A stretch of 64,000 nt of DNA from Cycas panzhihuaensis (taxonomy: Eukaryota; Cycadophyta). The first letter of the stretch is position 1. The number at the start of each line of letters is the position of its first letter. The DNA lies in the NCBI GenBank assembly GCA_023213395.1, contig CM041465.1:183713741-183777740 (forward strand), written 5' to 3'. The notes below the pieces were generated by a model, which did no database searches, was not told where the DNA came from, and was given only the letters and a program-made list of their open reading frames with translations. A program made the translations under genes and the position numbers. Of this stretch, positions 53,401 through 63,999 are shown one piece after another.

Positions 53401-54100
53401 ACCTGTTGGATTTCTACGTGCTCCACGGATTTCTCAGTCTTACTCGGCCCTGCTACGGCCTTGCACTTAAGCAACTACATACGATCTATATCCTCCACTG
53501 CTTCTGTAGATTAGCCATCTTCATGTTTTGTTTAGATTAGACTTCTCCTCCAGCAATTCTCTGACCCTTTTGAGCTCTCCAATAGTGCCCAAGTTTGCAA
53601 CTTTTTCTGTCAACAAGACTGATACCATATGTGGGGCTCTTCTTGCTACTATCCAGTTATAAAACTAGCTCTAGGGGAAGAAAATTCATAGAATTTGATG
53701 GCAAACGGGGATCTCTCCTCTTCTAAGAATTTATTATGGCTGGGATTTATGACATCACAGAATTGACAGGGGCATACAAAAAAACTGAGGGCTGATTTTT
53801 CAGGACAGATAGGATCTTCTTTCATCCATAAACCCTTATCTCCATAAACAGATTTTAAACATACTTAGGAATTGATTTTACTTAGTATTTCAACACAAGT
53901 CTAGTTGGTACAAACCTTTATTCAGATGGAATTCAAAGGCTATTCATATGTCATAAAAAAATTCACATCAACACAAAGTTCTTTCTTCAAAATAATCAAA
54001 GGAATAGTATTACCCGGAGAGATCTTATCTTCTATCAACCTTGGCCTGATTGGTATCTTCAAAAAACAAATCCTCAACCTGGCAGAAACGAATCTATAGA
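53401..54100. other. N2 interior of unknown origin
   Basis: No recognised gene. A minus-strand stretch at 53527-53613 reads LGTIGELKRVRELLEEKSNL, coiled-coil-like and protein-like, possibly a third captured piece. The last 100 bp before the PBS (54100-54187) are the leader shared with N1. Confidence 0.35.
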
Positions 54101-54187
54101 GCCACCTCCTTGGTTGAATGCTCTATCCTCCACTGGAATTCTCTTCTCTCAATCTTCTCACTCTTCCTTCTTACAGTAGGATGGCCT

Positions 54188-54199
54188 GCTCTGATACCA
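54188..54199 (-). other. Primer-binding site of N2 (initiator tRNA-Met)
   Basis: TGGTATCAGAGC on the minus strand, a perfect match to the usual plant initiator-tRNA-Met PBS, abutting the LTR edge. Confidence 0.92.
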
Positions 54200-54585
54200 T
54201 GTCAGATTTTAACATGGAAAGCATTCAACTCCAATATCAATATCAATGAATAAGGAACTTGTATTAACTCAATATAAGCAGATTACATAAGAACACCAAT
54301 GCACCATAGACTCAACATGAGTCTCCATGATGACTTGATGACATATACTACCTCAACCACCTTTATATACAAAAGAGGCGGGAGGACATACAAGACAAGT
54401 AATGCATGTGGGACAAATACCTTTGTCCTGACCAATGACATTACACCAACTAACTTGACCAATAGGCTTCTATCTTCTCACACAATATTATAATGACTCT
54501 TTGACTCTAAGACTTAGGACTATGACTATTAATCCTAGGACACACTTTACTTAACCATACACACATTAAACATTATATTCTAACA
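54200..54585 (-). repeat. 5' LTR of N2 (386 bp)
   Basis: TGTCAGATTTTAACATGG to TATTCTAACA; partner of 49732-50117. One change (TGTTAG to TGTCAG) lies in the terminal inverted motif. The target repeat AAATC follows at 54586-54590. Confidence 0.95.
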
Positions 54586-54590
54586 AAATC

Positions 54591-55859
54591 CAGCCACAAA
54601 TTCATTGTGTTGGTATAATTTCAGCCATGGAAATAATATCTTAGACACACAAAATTATATTTTCCGACCACAAAAAATTGTCATCAAGCAATTCTAACCA
54701 TAAACGTTAATCTTAGGTTTCAGTTTTATCAATTAACCACAACATAGTTGTACCCATACTGTATATTCCATATTTATGGCATACCATACCATTGTTATTA
54801 ACATTGTATGACTCACAAACTACCCATATAGATCTATTTGCATTAATTACCAGTCGCACAACCTGTTGCAAGGCTATATGGCTCTTCCTACAGCCATACA
54901 ATCCTATGGGAAACTATATAGTTGTATACACAATATACGACCACCAAGAACATAACTGTCCAGTTTCTAGAAATATTAAATAATTAAAAACAATTTAATT
55001 GATTTCTAAGAACACACTTGCATGCAAAACCAAAGTACTCGTCTCCAACCTCCTACATCGATGAACTTGCCTCATCATGGCAAAATCTTGATCTTGATGA
55101 TTGTGCTTAATGTGGCTTCTTAAAAAAGACACTTGTGGCTAAAATTTGGCTTTCCACTCTTTCCCGTTCATCTCTTTCACATAGACTTATGATGGCACAT
55201 AATAATCTAAGCTCTTCCTACCCCATAATATGCATACATATAAGAAACTCCCTCAAGAGTCTTCATTGTGGGGTTTTGAGAATAATGTTAGATGAGAATG
55301 TTTGCCTCAATCTTAGTGCACTACAACGTGCACTCATTGAATGGGATTTATTTGGCTTTTCAAGCCCTATCTTCTCCTTTTTGTAGGCTAATTTTTGTCT
55401 AGTAACATCTCTTCCCTGCTCCAAGAGATCACAGTCCTCAATGAGTCCCATCTCTCTTACAAAAGAAGTTATTTCCCAAGTGGCCTTCACAATAGGTCTA
55501 TTAAAGCATTCAACTGAAGATTCATGTATTTCTCTAGGTCTTAGCTTCCTTGTTCTTTATTCCAATATCCTTATTAGATCATTTATTTCTTGTTCCACTT
55601 GTTGAACATCAACATACATGGCCATTTTGTTATCAAATCTAGACAATATTTTCTTTGGGAAGCTTACAAGAAACATGGTATTCAGTTGGTCCAATTGGTC
55701 GCATGAGAAAGCAAGAAATGAAAACACTCAAATGTGTCAAAAAATGGGTCAAAAAACCATGATTTGGACAACTATCTGAACAATATCAAAACTAGTAATT
55801 TAACAATGATTGTCCCAGACACATTGAGGCCATTGAAATCAATAAATCTGTACAAACGT
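54591..55859. other. Non-coding, no gene recognised
   Basis: AT-rich DNA without LTR ends or protein motifs. It is the right-hand continuation of the N2 target (49731 joined to 54591). It may be intron of the E2 gene or intergenic. Confidence 0.45.
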
Positions 55860-57560
55860 AGTGGGTCTACAGGGAGTCATAGGGAAGAAGAGTCTGACTA
55901 CCCTAACCCTTAATTCAAGCTTGACACATAGATCACCATCCCTCAATTTGATGGCATCATCAATGCCGAGGCATTGGATGGTTGGCTTTGTAGCCTAGAA
56001 GCATACTTCAAATGTCAATAGCCCACTGATGTGCAGAAGATTTCTGTGGAAGAAATCCACAAGACCGATATAGCCCTAATGTGGTAGCAAACTCACACTT
56101 GGAACCATGCACTAATCATCTTGTGGACGAATTTCAAAACAATCCTCAAAAACTAATTTTATCCTGTCAAACTTAGGGACAACAAGGACAAGAAGTGATT
56201 GCACCTTCAACACCAGGTTGCACAATCCATTTAGTAGTACATCGACACCTTCCACAAGATGGCCATCATAGTGGAAACAATTGACTTCGAGCATACATTG
56301 AAGCTCAAGTCCATTGGTGCACTCTTTTCCTTTCTTGTAGTAGCAGCATGACCTCTTGACCATCACCTTTATAGACCAAGCCTATCAATATTCATTGAAG
56401 GTGGCGAGTCAGGTCCATAAGATACAGCCCCAGTGACTACAACAATAGCAACAACAACACCAATTCCAAAAGAGACAACCCTTCTATCAGAAAAGAGGTA
56501 CATTTGGAGGAATTCCCCCATAACCTCCACAACATCCTATAGTAGCAACAACTCCTCTAGGCCTAAGACGCAACTCTCCAACAAGGACAAGAAGTGATTG
56601 CACCTTCAACACCAGGTTGCACAATCCGTTCAGTAGTACATCGACACCTTCCACAAGATGGCCATCATAGTGGAAACAATTGACTTCAAGCATACATTGA
56701 AGCTCAAGTCCATTGGTGCACTCTTTTCCTTTCTTGTAGTAGCAGCATGACCTCTTCACCATCACCTTTATAGACCAAGCCTATCAATATTCATTGAAGG
56801 TGGCGAGTCAAGTCCATAAGAGACAGCCCCAGTGACTACAACAATAGCAACAACAACACCAATTCCAAAAGAGACAACCCTTCTATCAGAGAAGAGGCAC
56901 ATTTGGAGGAATTCCCCCATAACCTCCACAACATCCTATAGTAGCAACAACTCCTCCAGACCTAAGACGCAACTCTCCAATACAAAATGAGCAAGGACCC
57001 ATAAATATTGCAACTATTACAAGTCCTTTGAATATTCCAATGACAAATGTCAGAAGTAGAAAGGGTAGCCCAAAGGCAAGACCTTGGTAGCATAGAAGGA
57101 AGCAAAAGATGCAAGCACATCAAGTGCTCCAATTGAAAACCCTACACTATTGGTCACTAACCATGTTGTGACTAACCCACACTTGTTGCACCTAGCCAAT
57201 AGTTATTCTACCTCTGAAAGAGAGGCCTTGCTTACTTAGAATTGTCAAGTCAATGACCAAATTGTCCTTTGTATAATTGACAACAATAACATGAAAAATG
57301 TTACATCAAATAAATTAGATAAGGACTTAAAACCCCCTTCTAAACCTCATCCAAACCCTTACACCATTGGTTAGGTTAAAAAGGGCAAACCACAAACTTA
57401 GGTACATAGAGTCTACCACATATCCTTTGCAATTGTCCTATTTATTGATACACTCACAAGTGATGTAATAACCATGGACTCTTGCGAGTTGTTGTTGAGT
57501 TGACCCTATTAATATGATAGGCAAGTAGTTTATGATGGATACCAAACACATACAAACTAC
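55860..57560 (+). pseudogene. Gypsy gag and protease remnant with internal duplication
   Basis: With many stops read through: ITIPQFDGIINAEALDGWLC then SLEAYFKCQ near 55935-56020 is the plant gypsy gag start (F-D-G..A..WL..LE-x-Y-F); TWNHALIILWTNFKTILKN follows. A Thr/Gln-rich segment occurs twice through a 399-bp tandem duplication (56182-56979). A weak knuckle trace (YCNYYKSFEYSNDKC near 57005-57050) and a protease trace (IVLCIIDNNNMKNVTSN near 57260-57310) follow. No LTRs found nearby. Confidence 0.65.
56182..56979. repeat. 399-bp tandem duplication (2 copies)
   Basis: 56182-56580 and 56581-56979, both starting ACAAGGACAAGAAGTG and ending GACGCAACTCTCCA; I count about 10 differences (about 2.5%). 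The length is a multiple of three, but the frames already contain stops, so it is neutral. The two 84-92 codon minus-strand ORFs here are shadows of it. Confidence 0.93.
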
Positions 57561-58035
57561 ATAAAGGTTGAAAAGCCTACAAAGTCATTTTTTATTTTAA
57601 TTTTGTTTTCATCACATGATTTGCTTGATTTATATGTTGCTTGCTTTTTGTTGACTGTATTTAGTTGTTTTCGTTTGGAATCCTTTTGTTTTGGATTGTT
57701 ATTGTTTCTTTCATTACATTCCTTTTTTTCTTTTTGACTAGAGGATTAAGTGGTTGTCACCAAAATAAAAACAAACTAAAAAGCCTTATCCTTGATATTG
57801 AGGCACTCTAACTTGCCCCTTTATATAGGCTCACATTAGATTTTCTTTAACACATAGCAGTTGCTTGGCAGTCTCTATGTGATATTGCTTTGCAAAAAAG
57901 GAGAGACAAGGAAATGTCTTGATAAGAAGGGAAGCATTTAACACACAAGGCTACATCGAACACCAAATCAAGTAAGGTCTCATTTTCAAGTTAACATTTC
58001 ATTTTATGCCTTGTTCATTTGCATGAGAAGAACAA
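57561..58035. other. Non-coding, nothing recognised
   Basis: T-rich DNA. AACAA at 58031-58035 is the left target-site copy of gypsy B2. Confidence 0.5.
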
Positions 58036-58585
58036 TGTAGCTGAAGCTTTTATCTTATTTCAGAAATAACATAGAGATTCACAGATACTGATCTAATATA
58101 TGCTCAAATAGATCTCATCAATCTCAAATAATAATGAATATTGGAATTTCACCATAAACACCGAAGTAATGTAATGGAAATAGTACAAATAAAAGGTAAA
58201 TATATTGTCCAAAAATAATACTGGAAAGCACAAAAAGATACAACAAAATGTCCTTATTGAATGCTTGTCCCTTCAAGGTGGGATTCCTCCAAATATCTCA
58301 GGCCAAAAGCCCGAGCCAACTGTCACCCTAAACTCGAAAATATGGAAGAGATCAACCGAAAATCATGATGTTAGAATGAGGGCCTTGATCCCTATATATA
58401 ATTGTCAATTATTATCCAACTTGAAGTCGTCCAGAACTGGGACAATTCATTAGAAGTGAACCATGAATGAAGTCGACCAAAAGACAGGCTTATAGGTCGG
58501 CTAATGCTTCCGTTCCTATGCTCATTTCTGGGGGTTTAAGTCGACTGACAAGCCCCTAAAGAGAGGGGTTATCTGGAATGCAACA
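58036..58585 (-). repeat. 3' LTR of gypsy B2 (550 bp)
   Basis: TGTAGCTGAAGC to GGAATGCAACA. Next to it inside, a pyrimidine run on the plus strand (AGTCCCCCTGC) is the likely polypurine tract on the element strand. About 16 bp near 58535 are missing from the partner. Confidence 0.9.
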
Positions 58586-58619
58586 AGTCCCCCTGCTTGA
58601 AAGCATGCTTTGCCCTCAA

Positions 58620-58800
58620 AGCATCGATAGTTTTGGAAACAGTTATATCCACTCATCTGACTCCCATGTCGTGTCTTCCACATGCAATGTCTGCCACTTT
58701 ATGAGATACTCTCTGATTTGTCTTGTTTGAAGTTGTGAGTTTGGAGCATCCTCTCTGGTTCTAGTATAATCTTTCCTTCTTCATCGAGTTCTAGTAAGGA
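58620..58800 (-). pseudogene. B2 chromodomain remnant
   Basis: Minus strand: [20 protein letters not shown] near 58830-58765, then in another frame REYLIKWQTLHVEDTTWESD near 58720-58655. It has the same signature as B1 (3545-3780) but with a frameshift between the two blocks. Confidence 0.78.
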
Positions 58801-58830
58801 TGTCTGTGGTACTATCTTATCGCCGATCTT

Positions 58831-59860
58831 TTTCTTCAGGCATGAAACATGAAAAGTGTCATGGATCTTGCTTGTTGTTGGTAGCTAAAGTTTGTAGGCT
58901 ACTTCCCCGATTCTGTCCAGTACTTGATATGGTCCAAAATATCAAGGAATGAGTTTTTGCGTATTCGTCTTGCTCAATGATGTCTATTTGTATGGTTGCA
59001 ATCAGAGGAAAATCCAGTTGTCCTTCTAGAAGCTCCTTTCAGATCGCTATGCATCTACTTGTTGTTTCATTCTATTCCTTGCCATCGCCAAATTATCCTT
59101 AAGAATTCTAACTGTGTCTTCCATCTGCTTTTGGTGTTCTTGGATAGCCTGAACCTAGGACATTTTGTTCCATGTCAATAGAGATGGCAGTTGGTATCCA
59201 TAAAGAGCCTGGAATGGTGTCATCTTGGTGGAAGAGTGGTATGTTGTATTATACCACCACTTGGCTAAGTGCAACCACTTGTGCCATTGATTTTGTTTAT
59301 CCAAGCAGAAATTCCTCAAATAGCCTTCCAGACATTTGTTAACTATCTCTGTCTGTCCATCTGTTTGAGGATGATAAGTTGTGGTCATGTGCAATTTTGT
59401 ACTTGTAATTCTGAATAAGTCCTTCTAGAATTTACTAGTGATCTTTAGGTCCCTATCACTAATAATAGTTTTAGGAAACCTGTGTAATCTATGGATTTCT
59501 TTCATATATAGTTCTGCAATGTCATTTACCTTCGCTATTGACTGTAGCCCTCGAAAATTACTATATTTTGTTGATCTATAGACTGTGACAAAGATAGCAT
59601 CTTTACCTTCTAATTTAGGAAGAGCTATAATAAAATCCATTAAAATTTCTTCCCACTTTTGGTTGGTAATTGGTAGGAGTTGTAGCAAACCCGGGGTCTT
59701 TACACATTCTACCTTGTTTTGTTGACAAGTATCGCATTCTGTCATAAATTTTTGGACATCTGATTTCAAGCCCTTCCAAAAGTACGATGCTTTTATCTTC
59801 CGATATGTCTTGTCTATACCAGTGTGGCTTGCTTCTAGGACCGAATGTGCTTCTTGCAAT
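58831..59860 (-). pseudogene. B2 integrase remnant
   Basis: The frame at 59859-59425 gives the zinc-binding part (EASHTGIDKTYRKIKASYFW, CDTCQQNKVECVKTPGLLQL) and the core start (EEILMDFIIALPKLEGKDAI). The frame at 59394-59155 gives MTTTYHPQTDGQTEIVNKCL with the third catalytic residue Glu (TEIVN) and WLHLAKWWYNTTYHSSTKMT. One stop near 59420 and a short frame change separate them. Confidence 0.88.
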
Positions 59861-60054
59861 ATAATTCCTTTTAATTTGGAATTTTCGAGAATATAGATTT
59901 TGTCATTCCTAAGAATCAGATCGCCCTTTTCCTAGTATTTATTTGAATTGCTTCCCTTGATGTTATCTAAGAGGTTTTGGTATCTTGGACTTGCCATATA
60001 TTCAGTTCTAATGGATTTTAACCATGAGGGCATAATTGTTGATATCAACTACAA

Positions 60055-60500
60055 TTAAGTACCTTCCTTCATTTCATCTAGAATTTGTGATAATGCGTCT
60101 GCTATAATATTCTCTTTGCCTTTCTTATATACTATTGTGAAGTCAAAATTCTGCAACTTACTGACCGATTTTTGTTGTTCATCGAACAATGGCTTCTGTC
60201 TGAAGAAGTATTTCAAACTATCATGATCTATGCACACTTGAAATGAATTACCCAATAGATATTGTTGCCGTTGTTGGATGACGTGCATGATTGTGAGCAT
60301 CTCCTTATCATAAATTGGTTTGAGTTTTTCTTTGTTATTCAACTTCTAACTCTCATAAGCTATTGGTCGTTCATCTTGGAGTAAGACTACCCCTATTCCA
60401 AATCTGATGCATCACACTCCAGTATGAATAGTTTTGAAAAATCAGGTATTGCTAAGATTGGAGTTGTTATTATGGCTTTCTTGAGATCACCAAATGCTTC
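60055..60500 (-). pseudogene. B2 RNase H remnant
   Basis: ILECDASDLE-like start near 60420-60390 (degenerate), then the frame at 60342-60055: LKPIYDKEMLTIMHVIQQRQ, YLLGNSFQVCIDHDSLKYFF, YKKGKENIIADALSQILDE. This is the standard Ty3 RNase H C-terminal half. Confidence 0.85.
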
Positions 60501-60589
60501 TTTTGCTTTTGGGTTCTAAGAAAACGTGTCTTTTTTGGTTAAGTCTGTGAGTGGAGTTGCTAGGTGTGCATAACCCTTTATGAACTTCC

Positions 60590-61460
60590 TAATAAATCCT
60601 GTTGTCCCCAAGAACCCATGAATTGTTGTAACAGTTGTTGGGGTTGGCCAATTGACAATTGCTTATATCTTCTTTGGGTCAACCCTTATGCCTTCTCTAG
60701 TTATGATGTGGCCTAAGTATTCTAGTTCCTCCTTTGCAAACGAACATTTCTTCTTGCTAGCAAAGAATTGATTATTATGCAGAATTTCAAAAACGATTCT
60801 CAACTGTTCTAAATGCCCCTCCCATGTTATATTATAGATTAAAATATCATCGAAGGAAATTAACACAAATTTGTGTAACAGTTACCGGAAGGTACCGTTC
60901 ATGGTGCTCTGAAAAGTTGCCGGTGCATTCGTTAATCCAAACAGCATTACCCTAAATTCGAATAGACCTTCATGTGTTCTGAATGTTGTCCTGTACACAT
61001 CTTCTTCCCTTACTCGGATTTGATGATATCCTAAGCGTAAGTTAATTTTTGACCAAACAGCATTACCCTAAATTCGAATAGACCTTCATGTGTTCTGAAT
61101 GTTGTCATGTACACATCTTCTTCCCTTACTCGGATTTGATGATATCTTGAGCGTAAGTTAATTTTGAAAAGTACTTTGCTCCATGGATTTTGTCCAACAA
61201 ATTTTCAATGCATGGGATCGAATACCTGTTCTTGACTATTAGTTGATTGAGACCTCTGTAGTCTACACACATTCTATATGAGTCGTCCTTCTTTGGGCTA
61301 ATAACAACTAGGAATGCAAATGGGCTTGTGCTGGTAGTAATACTTCCTTGGGATAGTAGTTCCCTTGTGATTCTCGATTTCTTTCCATAAATGATACAGA
61401 TACCTATAGGGTCGAATGTTGACAAGTGCCGCACCTGGTAAAAGTTCTATTGCGTGTTGA
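60590..61460 (-). pseudogene. B2 reverse transcriptase with internal duplication
   Basis: 61434-61126: FLVVISPKKDDSYRMCVDYR, GLNQLIVKNRYSIPCIENLL, HGAKYFSKLTY. After the 116-bp duplication (60937-61168), the frame at 60866-60663 gives a catalytic-region remnant (LISFDDILIY, where the usual Y/F-x-D-D reads S-F-D-D) and YLGHIITREGIRVDPKKI. The duplication is not a multiple of three and shifts the frame. Confidence 0.87.
60937..61168. repeat. 116-bp tandem duplication in B2 RT
   Basis: Copies 60937-61052 and 61053-61168, each starting CCAAACAGCATTACCCTAAA, differ by only a few bases. The second copy ends ...GATATCTTGAGCGTAAG versus ...GATATCCTAAGCGTAAG. Confidence 0.9.
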
Positions 61461-61465
61461 TTTTG

Positions 61466-62110
61466 TCAAAGAGGCGGTAGTCCTTTCGATTTGTCAAACA
61501 CTGTCTTGTACTCTTCTATAATTTGTTGAACCTCCGGTGGAATATCCTCGATTTCAACCTTATAGCATGTCATAATATATGCTGACGGCTTTTTCCTAAG
61601 GAGCTTCTCTATTCGGTTTGACAAAACCACTTGTACCAGTGGCGTTGGAGGTGCCTGCAATCTGTATTTATGTCTCCTTGGCAAAAACACATAAATCTAG
61701 TCATATAATTAGTGACTACATTGCCCAGCGTTTGAAGCCACTAAATTCCCAATACTGCGTTCACGCCACCGATTTACATTGTGAACATGCATGTGTTTGT
61801 GGAATATTCACCCATTTGTAAGTTGATTTTTCTACAAAAACCTCCACATGGAGTTGTTTTACCATTGGTGATTGATACTTGGAATGTGTTTATTGGTTCT
61901 ATTTTAATTCCAAGCTTCTTTGCAGTTGCCATGTCTATAAAGTTGTGTGTACTGCCACTATTGACTAGTATTGCGACAGGCACCCCTTTAATCATCCCTT
62001 GGAACCAAAGTGTTTGCGGGATGGCACATTGTCCTGTAATTGCTTGTAGCAAAATGTGTACATTTTTTGTACCTAGTTCCAATAGTTCGTCGACTTTATC
62101 TTCTTCTGCC
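61466..62110 (-). pseudogene. B2 protease and linker
   Basis: 62082-61774: VAILVNSGSTHNFIDMATAK shows the retropepsin site with the catalytic Asp changed to Asn (N-S-G instead of D-S-G), then QVSITNGKTTPCGGFCRKIN. The linker at 61690-61466 reads RLQAPPTPLVQVVLSNRIEK and ENIPPEVQQIIEE-like, as in B1. Confidence 0.85.
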
Positions 62111-62323
62111 TTTTCTTCGACTTCCTCATGAATTTCTTTGGGTGCTTCTTCTTGCTCTGATATTGTCGTGTCTTTAGTATCAATATGTCACTTCTTTCTC
62201 ACCAAAATGACACTTCCTTGCAGGACTGACTGTTGTGAACATGAGTAGGTTGGCTTGATCCCCTCCCGAAAAAATCCAACTGTAATCTCAAAAGGCACTC
62301 TTCCACAGGATAGCTTCAACGAA
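62111..62323 (-). other. B2 leader; gag deleted here
   Basis: About 210 bp between PBS and protease encode only an acidic stretch (EAPKEIHEEVEEKAEEDKVD). Capsid and knuckle sequence, about 1 kb in B1, are missing. Confidence 0.7.
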
Positions 62324-62335
62324 GCTCTGATACCA
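62324..62335 (-). other. Primer-binding site of B2 (initiator tRNA-Met)
   Basis: TGGTATCAGAGC on the minus strand, perfect, 2 bp from the LTR edge at 62338. Confidence 0.9.
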
Positions 62336-62337
62336 CT

Positions 62338-62871
62338 TGTAGCATAAGCTTTTATCTTATTTTAAAAATAACATAGAGATTCACAGATATTGATCTAATA
62401 TATGCTTAAACAGATCTCATCAATCTCAAATAATAATGAATATGGGAATTTCACCAGAAACACCGAAGTAAAGTAATAGAAATAATACAAATAAAAAGCA
62501 AATATATTGTCCAAAAATAATACTATAAAGTATAAAAGGATACAACAAAATGTCCTTATTAAATGCTTGTCCCTTCAAGGTGGGATTCCTCCAAATATCT
62601 CAGGGCAAAAGGCCGAGCCAACTATAGTCGTAAAGCCGAAAATATAGAAGAGATCAACCGAAAATGATGATGTTAGAATGAGGGCTTTGATCCCTATATA
62701 TAATTGTCAATTATTATCCAACTTGAAATCGGCCAGAACTGGGATAGTTCACTAGAAGTGAACCATGAATGAAGCCGGTCAGAAGACAAGCTTACAAGTC
62801 GGCTAATACTCCTATTCCTATGCTCATTGACTGACAGGCCCCTAAAGAGAGGGTTTATCTAGAACACAACA
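62338..62871 (-). repeat. 5' LTR of gypsy B2 (534 bp)
   Basis: TGTAGCATAAGC to GAACACAACA, partner of 58036-58585, followed by the target repeat AACAA. Confidence 0.9.
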
Positions 62872-62876
62872 AACAA

Positions 62877-63207
62877 AAGCAGTAAGATATAGACTAATCA
62901 TTTTATTTTGCGAAAATATACAAAATAGAATAGATATGTGCAAGGATCACCTTATTTAATTGAAAGTCACATAAGCTATCTCATACAAATTGTTATATCT
63001 TGAAAGTAATTGTGACCATACTTTCTTACAAACTTTCAATGTCCATAGGAATTGTGTCATTTGTTGAGGTAATTTCTCCCCTTCTATCCGTTAGTTTTTG
63101 CCTAGGTATTTCAATAGAATTGAATAGGAGAATTCCTATATCAAGTACACATTTTTGGTGACCATACTAGTAACATGTTTTCATGATCTATTCTTATTGT
63201 TTATATG
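62877..63207. other. Non-coding, nothing recognised
   Basis: AT-rich DNA between B2 and the element at the right edge. Confidence 0.5.
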
Positions 63208-63528
63208 TGTTAAAATATATGTCCATATCACCTAATGTAAAGAGGGCCTCCTGTTTTTGTGCCTATTTATGTGGAGGAATATCTTCGATTGTGGTGACCT
63301 AATGGATGTATTTGTAATTATATTTGGCACTTTAGATCTATAAATATAGATCAAAGTCCATCCTTGTAATATATCATTTTGTCATAATGTGAAATATTAT
63401 CATTTGTGGGTTTTTACCCATAAGGGTTTCCCATGGCAATTTGGTGTCCCGTGATCTGCTTCTGCTTGTTATCTGCGTGATGTGAAAGATCATGTCGACC
63501 TTGTTTGCTTCAATCGCATTTTCTAACA
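63208..63528 (+). repeat. 5' LTR at the right edge (321 bp)
   Basis: TGTTAAAATATATGTCC to GCATTTTCTAACA, TG...CA ends. CTATAAATATAG near 63340 is a good TATA box; a transcript start would fall 30-40 bp later. Confidence 0.8.
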
Positions 63529-63540
63529 TGGTATCAGAGC
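63529..63540 (+). other. Primer-binding site (initiator tRNA-Met)
   Basis: TGGTATCAGAGC directly after the LTR, perfect match to the plant iMet PBS. Confidence 0.9.
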
Positions 63541-63976
63541 ATGTAGGTCATGCACAGGTAGATGAGCGTTATCGAAGGTCCAATCGATGGTGCTAGGTCA
63601 TGTTGGCTTGCCCTTAGCAGATTGGCGCGCCCGATAACCCTACAGAACAATCATGGTGGTGCAGATGATTGTAGTGGATCCTGGGAGACTTCTATCCATT
63701 GTTTGCAAGTATTTTGAGCTACATGGAGGTGTGTGGACGAGCGTTGACTCCGTTGCCAGCCATGCTAGTGTCGTTTGAGCCTGTTGAAAGTACCGAATCC
63801 CCGCTTGATGTTGCTGCTGAGTTTGGATGCCCTAAAGTCAATTGCCAACCCCTGTTGCTAGTGGGAAAGTGCAGAAATCCTAGCGAGCCAGTTACAGAGC
63901 CGTGAAGTCATAATACAGTCAACAAAAATAAGGTATGCTCAATATATATTCGCCTGTTTAATACTTTAGGGTTTGA

Positions 63977-63999
63977 ATATATATATATATATATATATA
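63977..63999. repeat. (AT)n microsatellite at window edge
   Basis: About 11 AT units in the leader of the right-edge element. Confidence 0.9.

Larger units (their letters stand above)
49732..54585 (-). mobile_element. Non-autonomous LTR element N2 with captured gene pieces
   Basis: 4854 bp with perfect 5-bp target duplications AAATC (49727-49731, 54586-54590), two 386-bp LTRs, a PBS (54188-54199) and a polypurine tract (GGGGAGG at 50118-50124, minus strand). There is no protease, RT, RNase H or integrase. From the 5' end (right) it holds a leader shared with N1, non-retroviral DNA at about 51990-54100 that includes TRM1-like and HSP101-like fragments, and a 462-codon ORF whose N-terminus resembles copia gag. 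I count about 13 differences between the LTRs (roughly 3.4%), so it is one of the younger insertions. Confidence 0.92.
58036..62871 (-). mobile_element. Gypsy B2, gag-less chromodomain element
   Basis: 4836 bp with perfect target duplications AACAA (58031-58035, 62872-62876), LTRs of 550 and 534 bp, and a PBS at 62324-62335. Minus-strand order: protease, RT, RNase H, integrase, chromodomain. The interval between PBS and protease is about 250 bp with no capsid domain or knuckle, so gag has been deleted. RT holds a 116-bp tandem duplication. Related to B1 (same domain order, similar protease and chromodomain). Inactive. Confidence 0.92.

Noticed and set aside
56112-56765. Two near-identical minus-strand ORFs (84 and 92 codons)
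   Set aside because: They are antisense shadows of the duplicated gypsy gag segment; their similarity comes from the 399-bp tandem duplication.
63529-63540. TGGTATCAGAGC motifs as parts of tRNA genes
   Set aside because: Each lies at an LTR edge and only 12 bases match; there is no cloverleaf. They are retrotransposon primer-binding sites.
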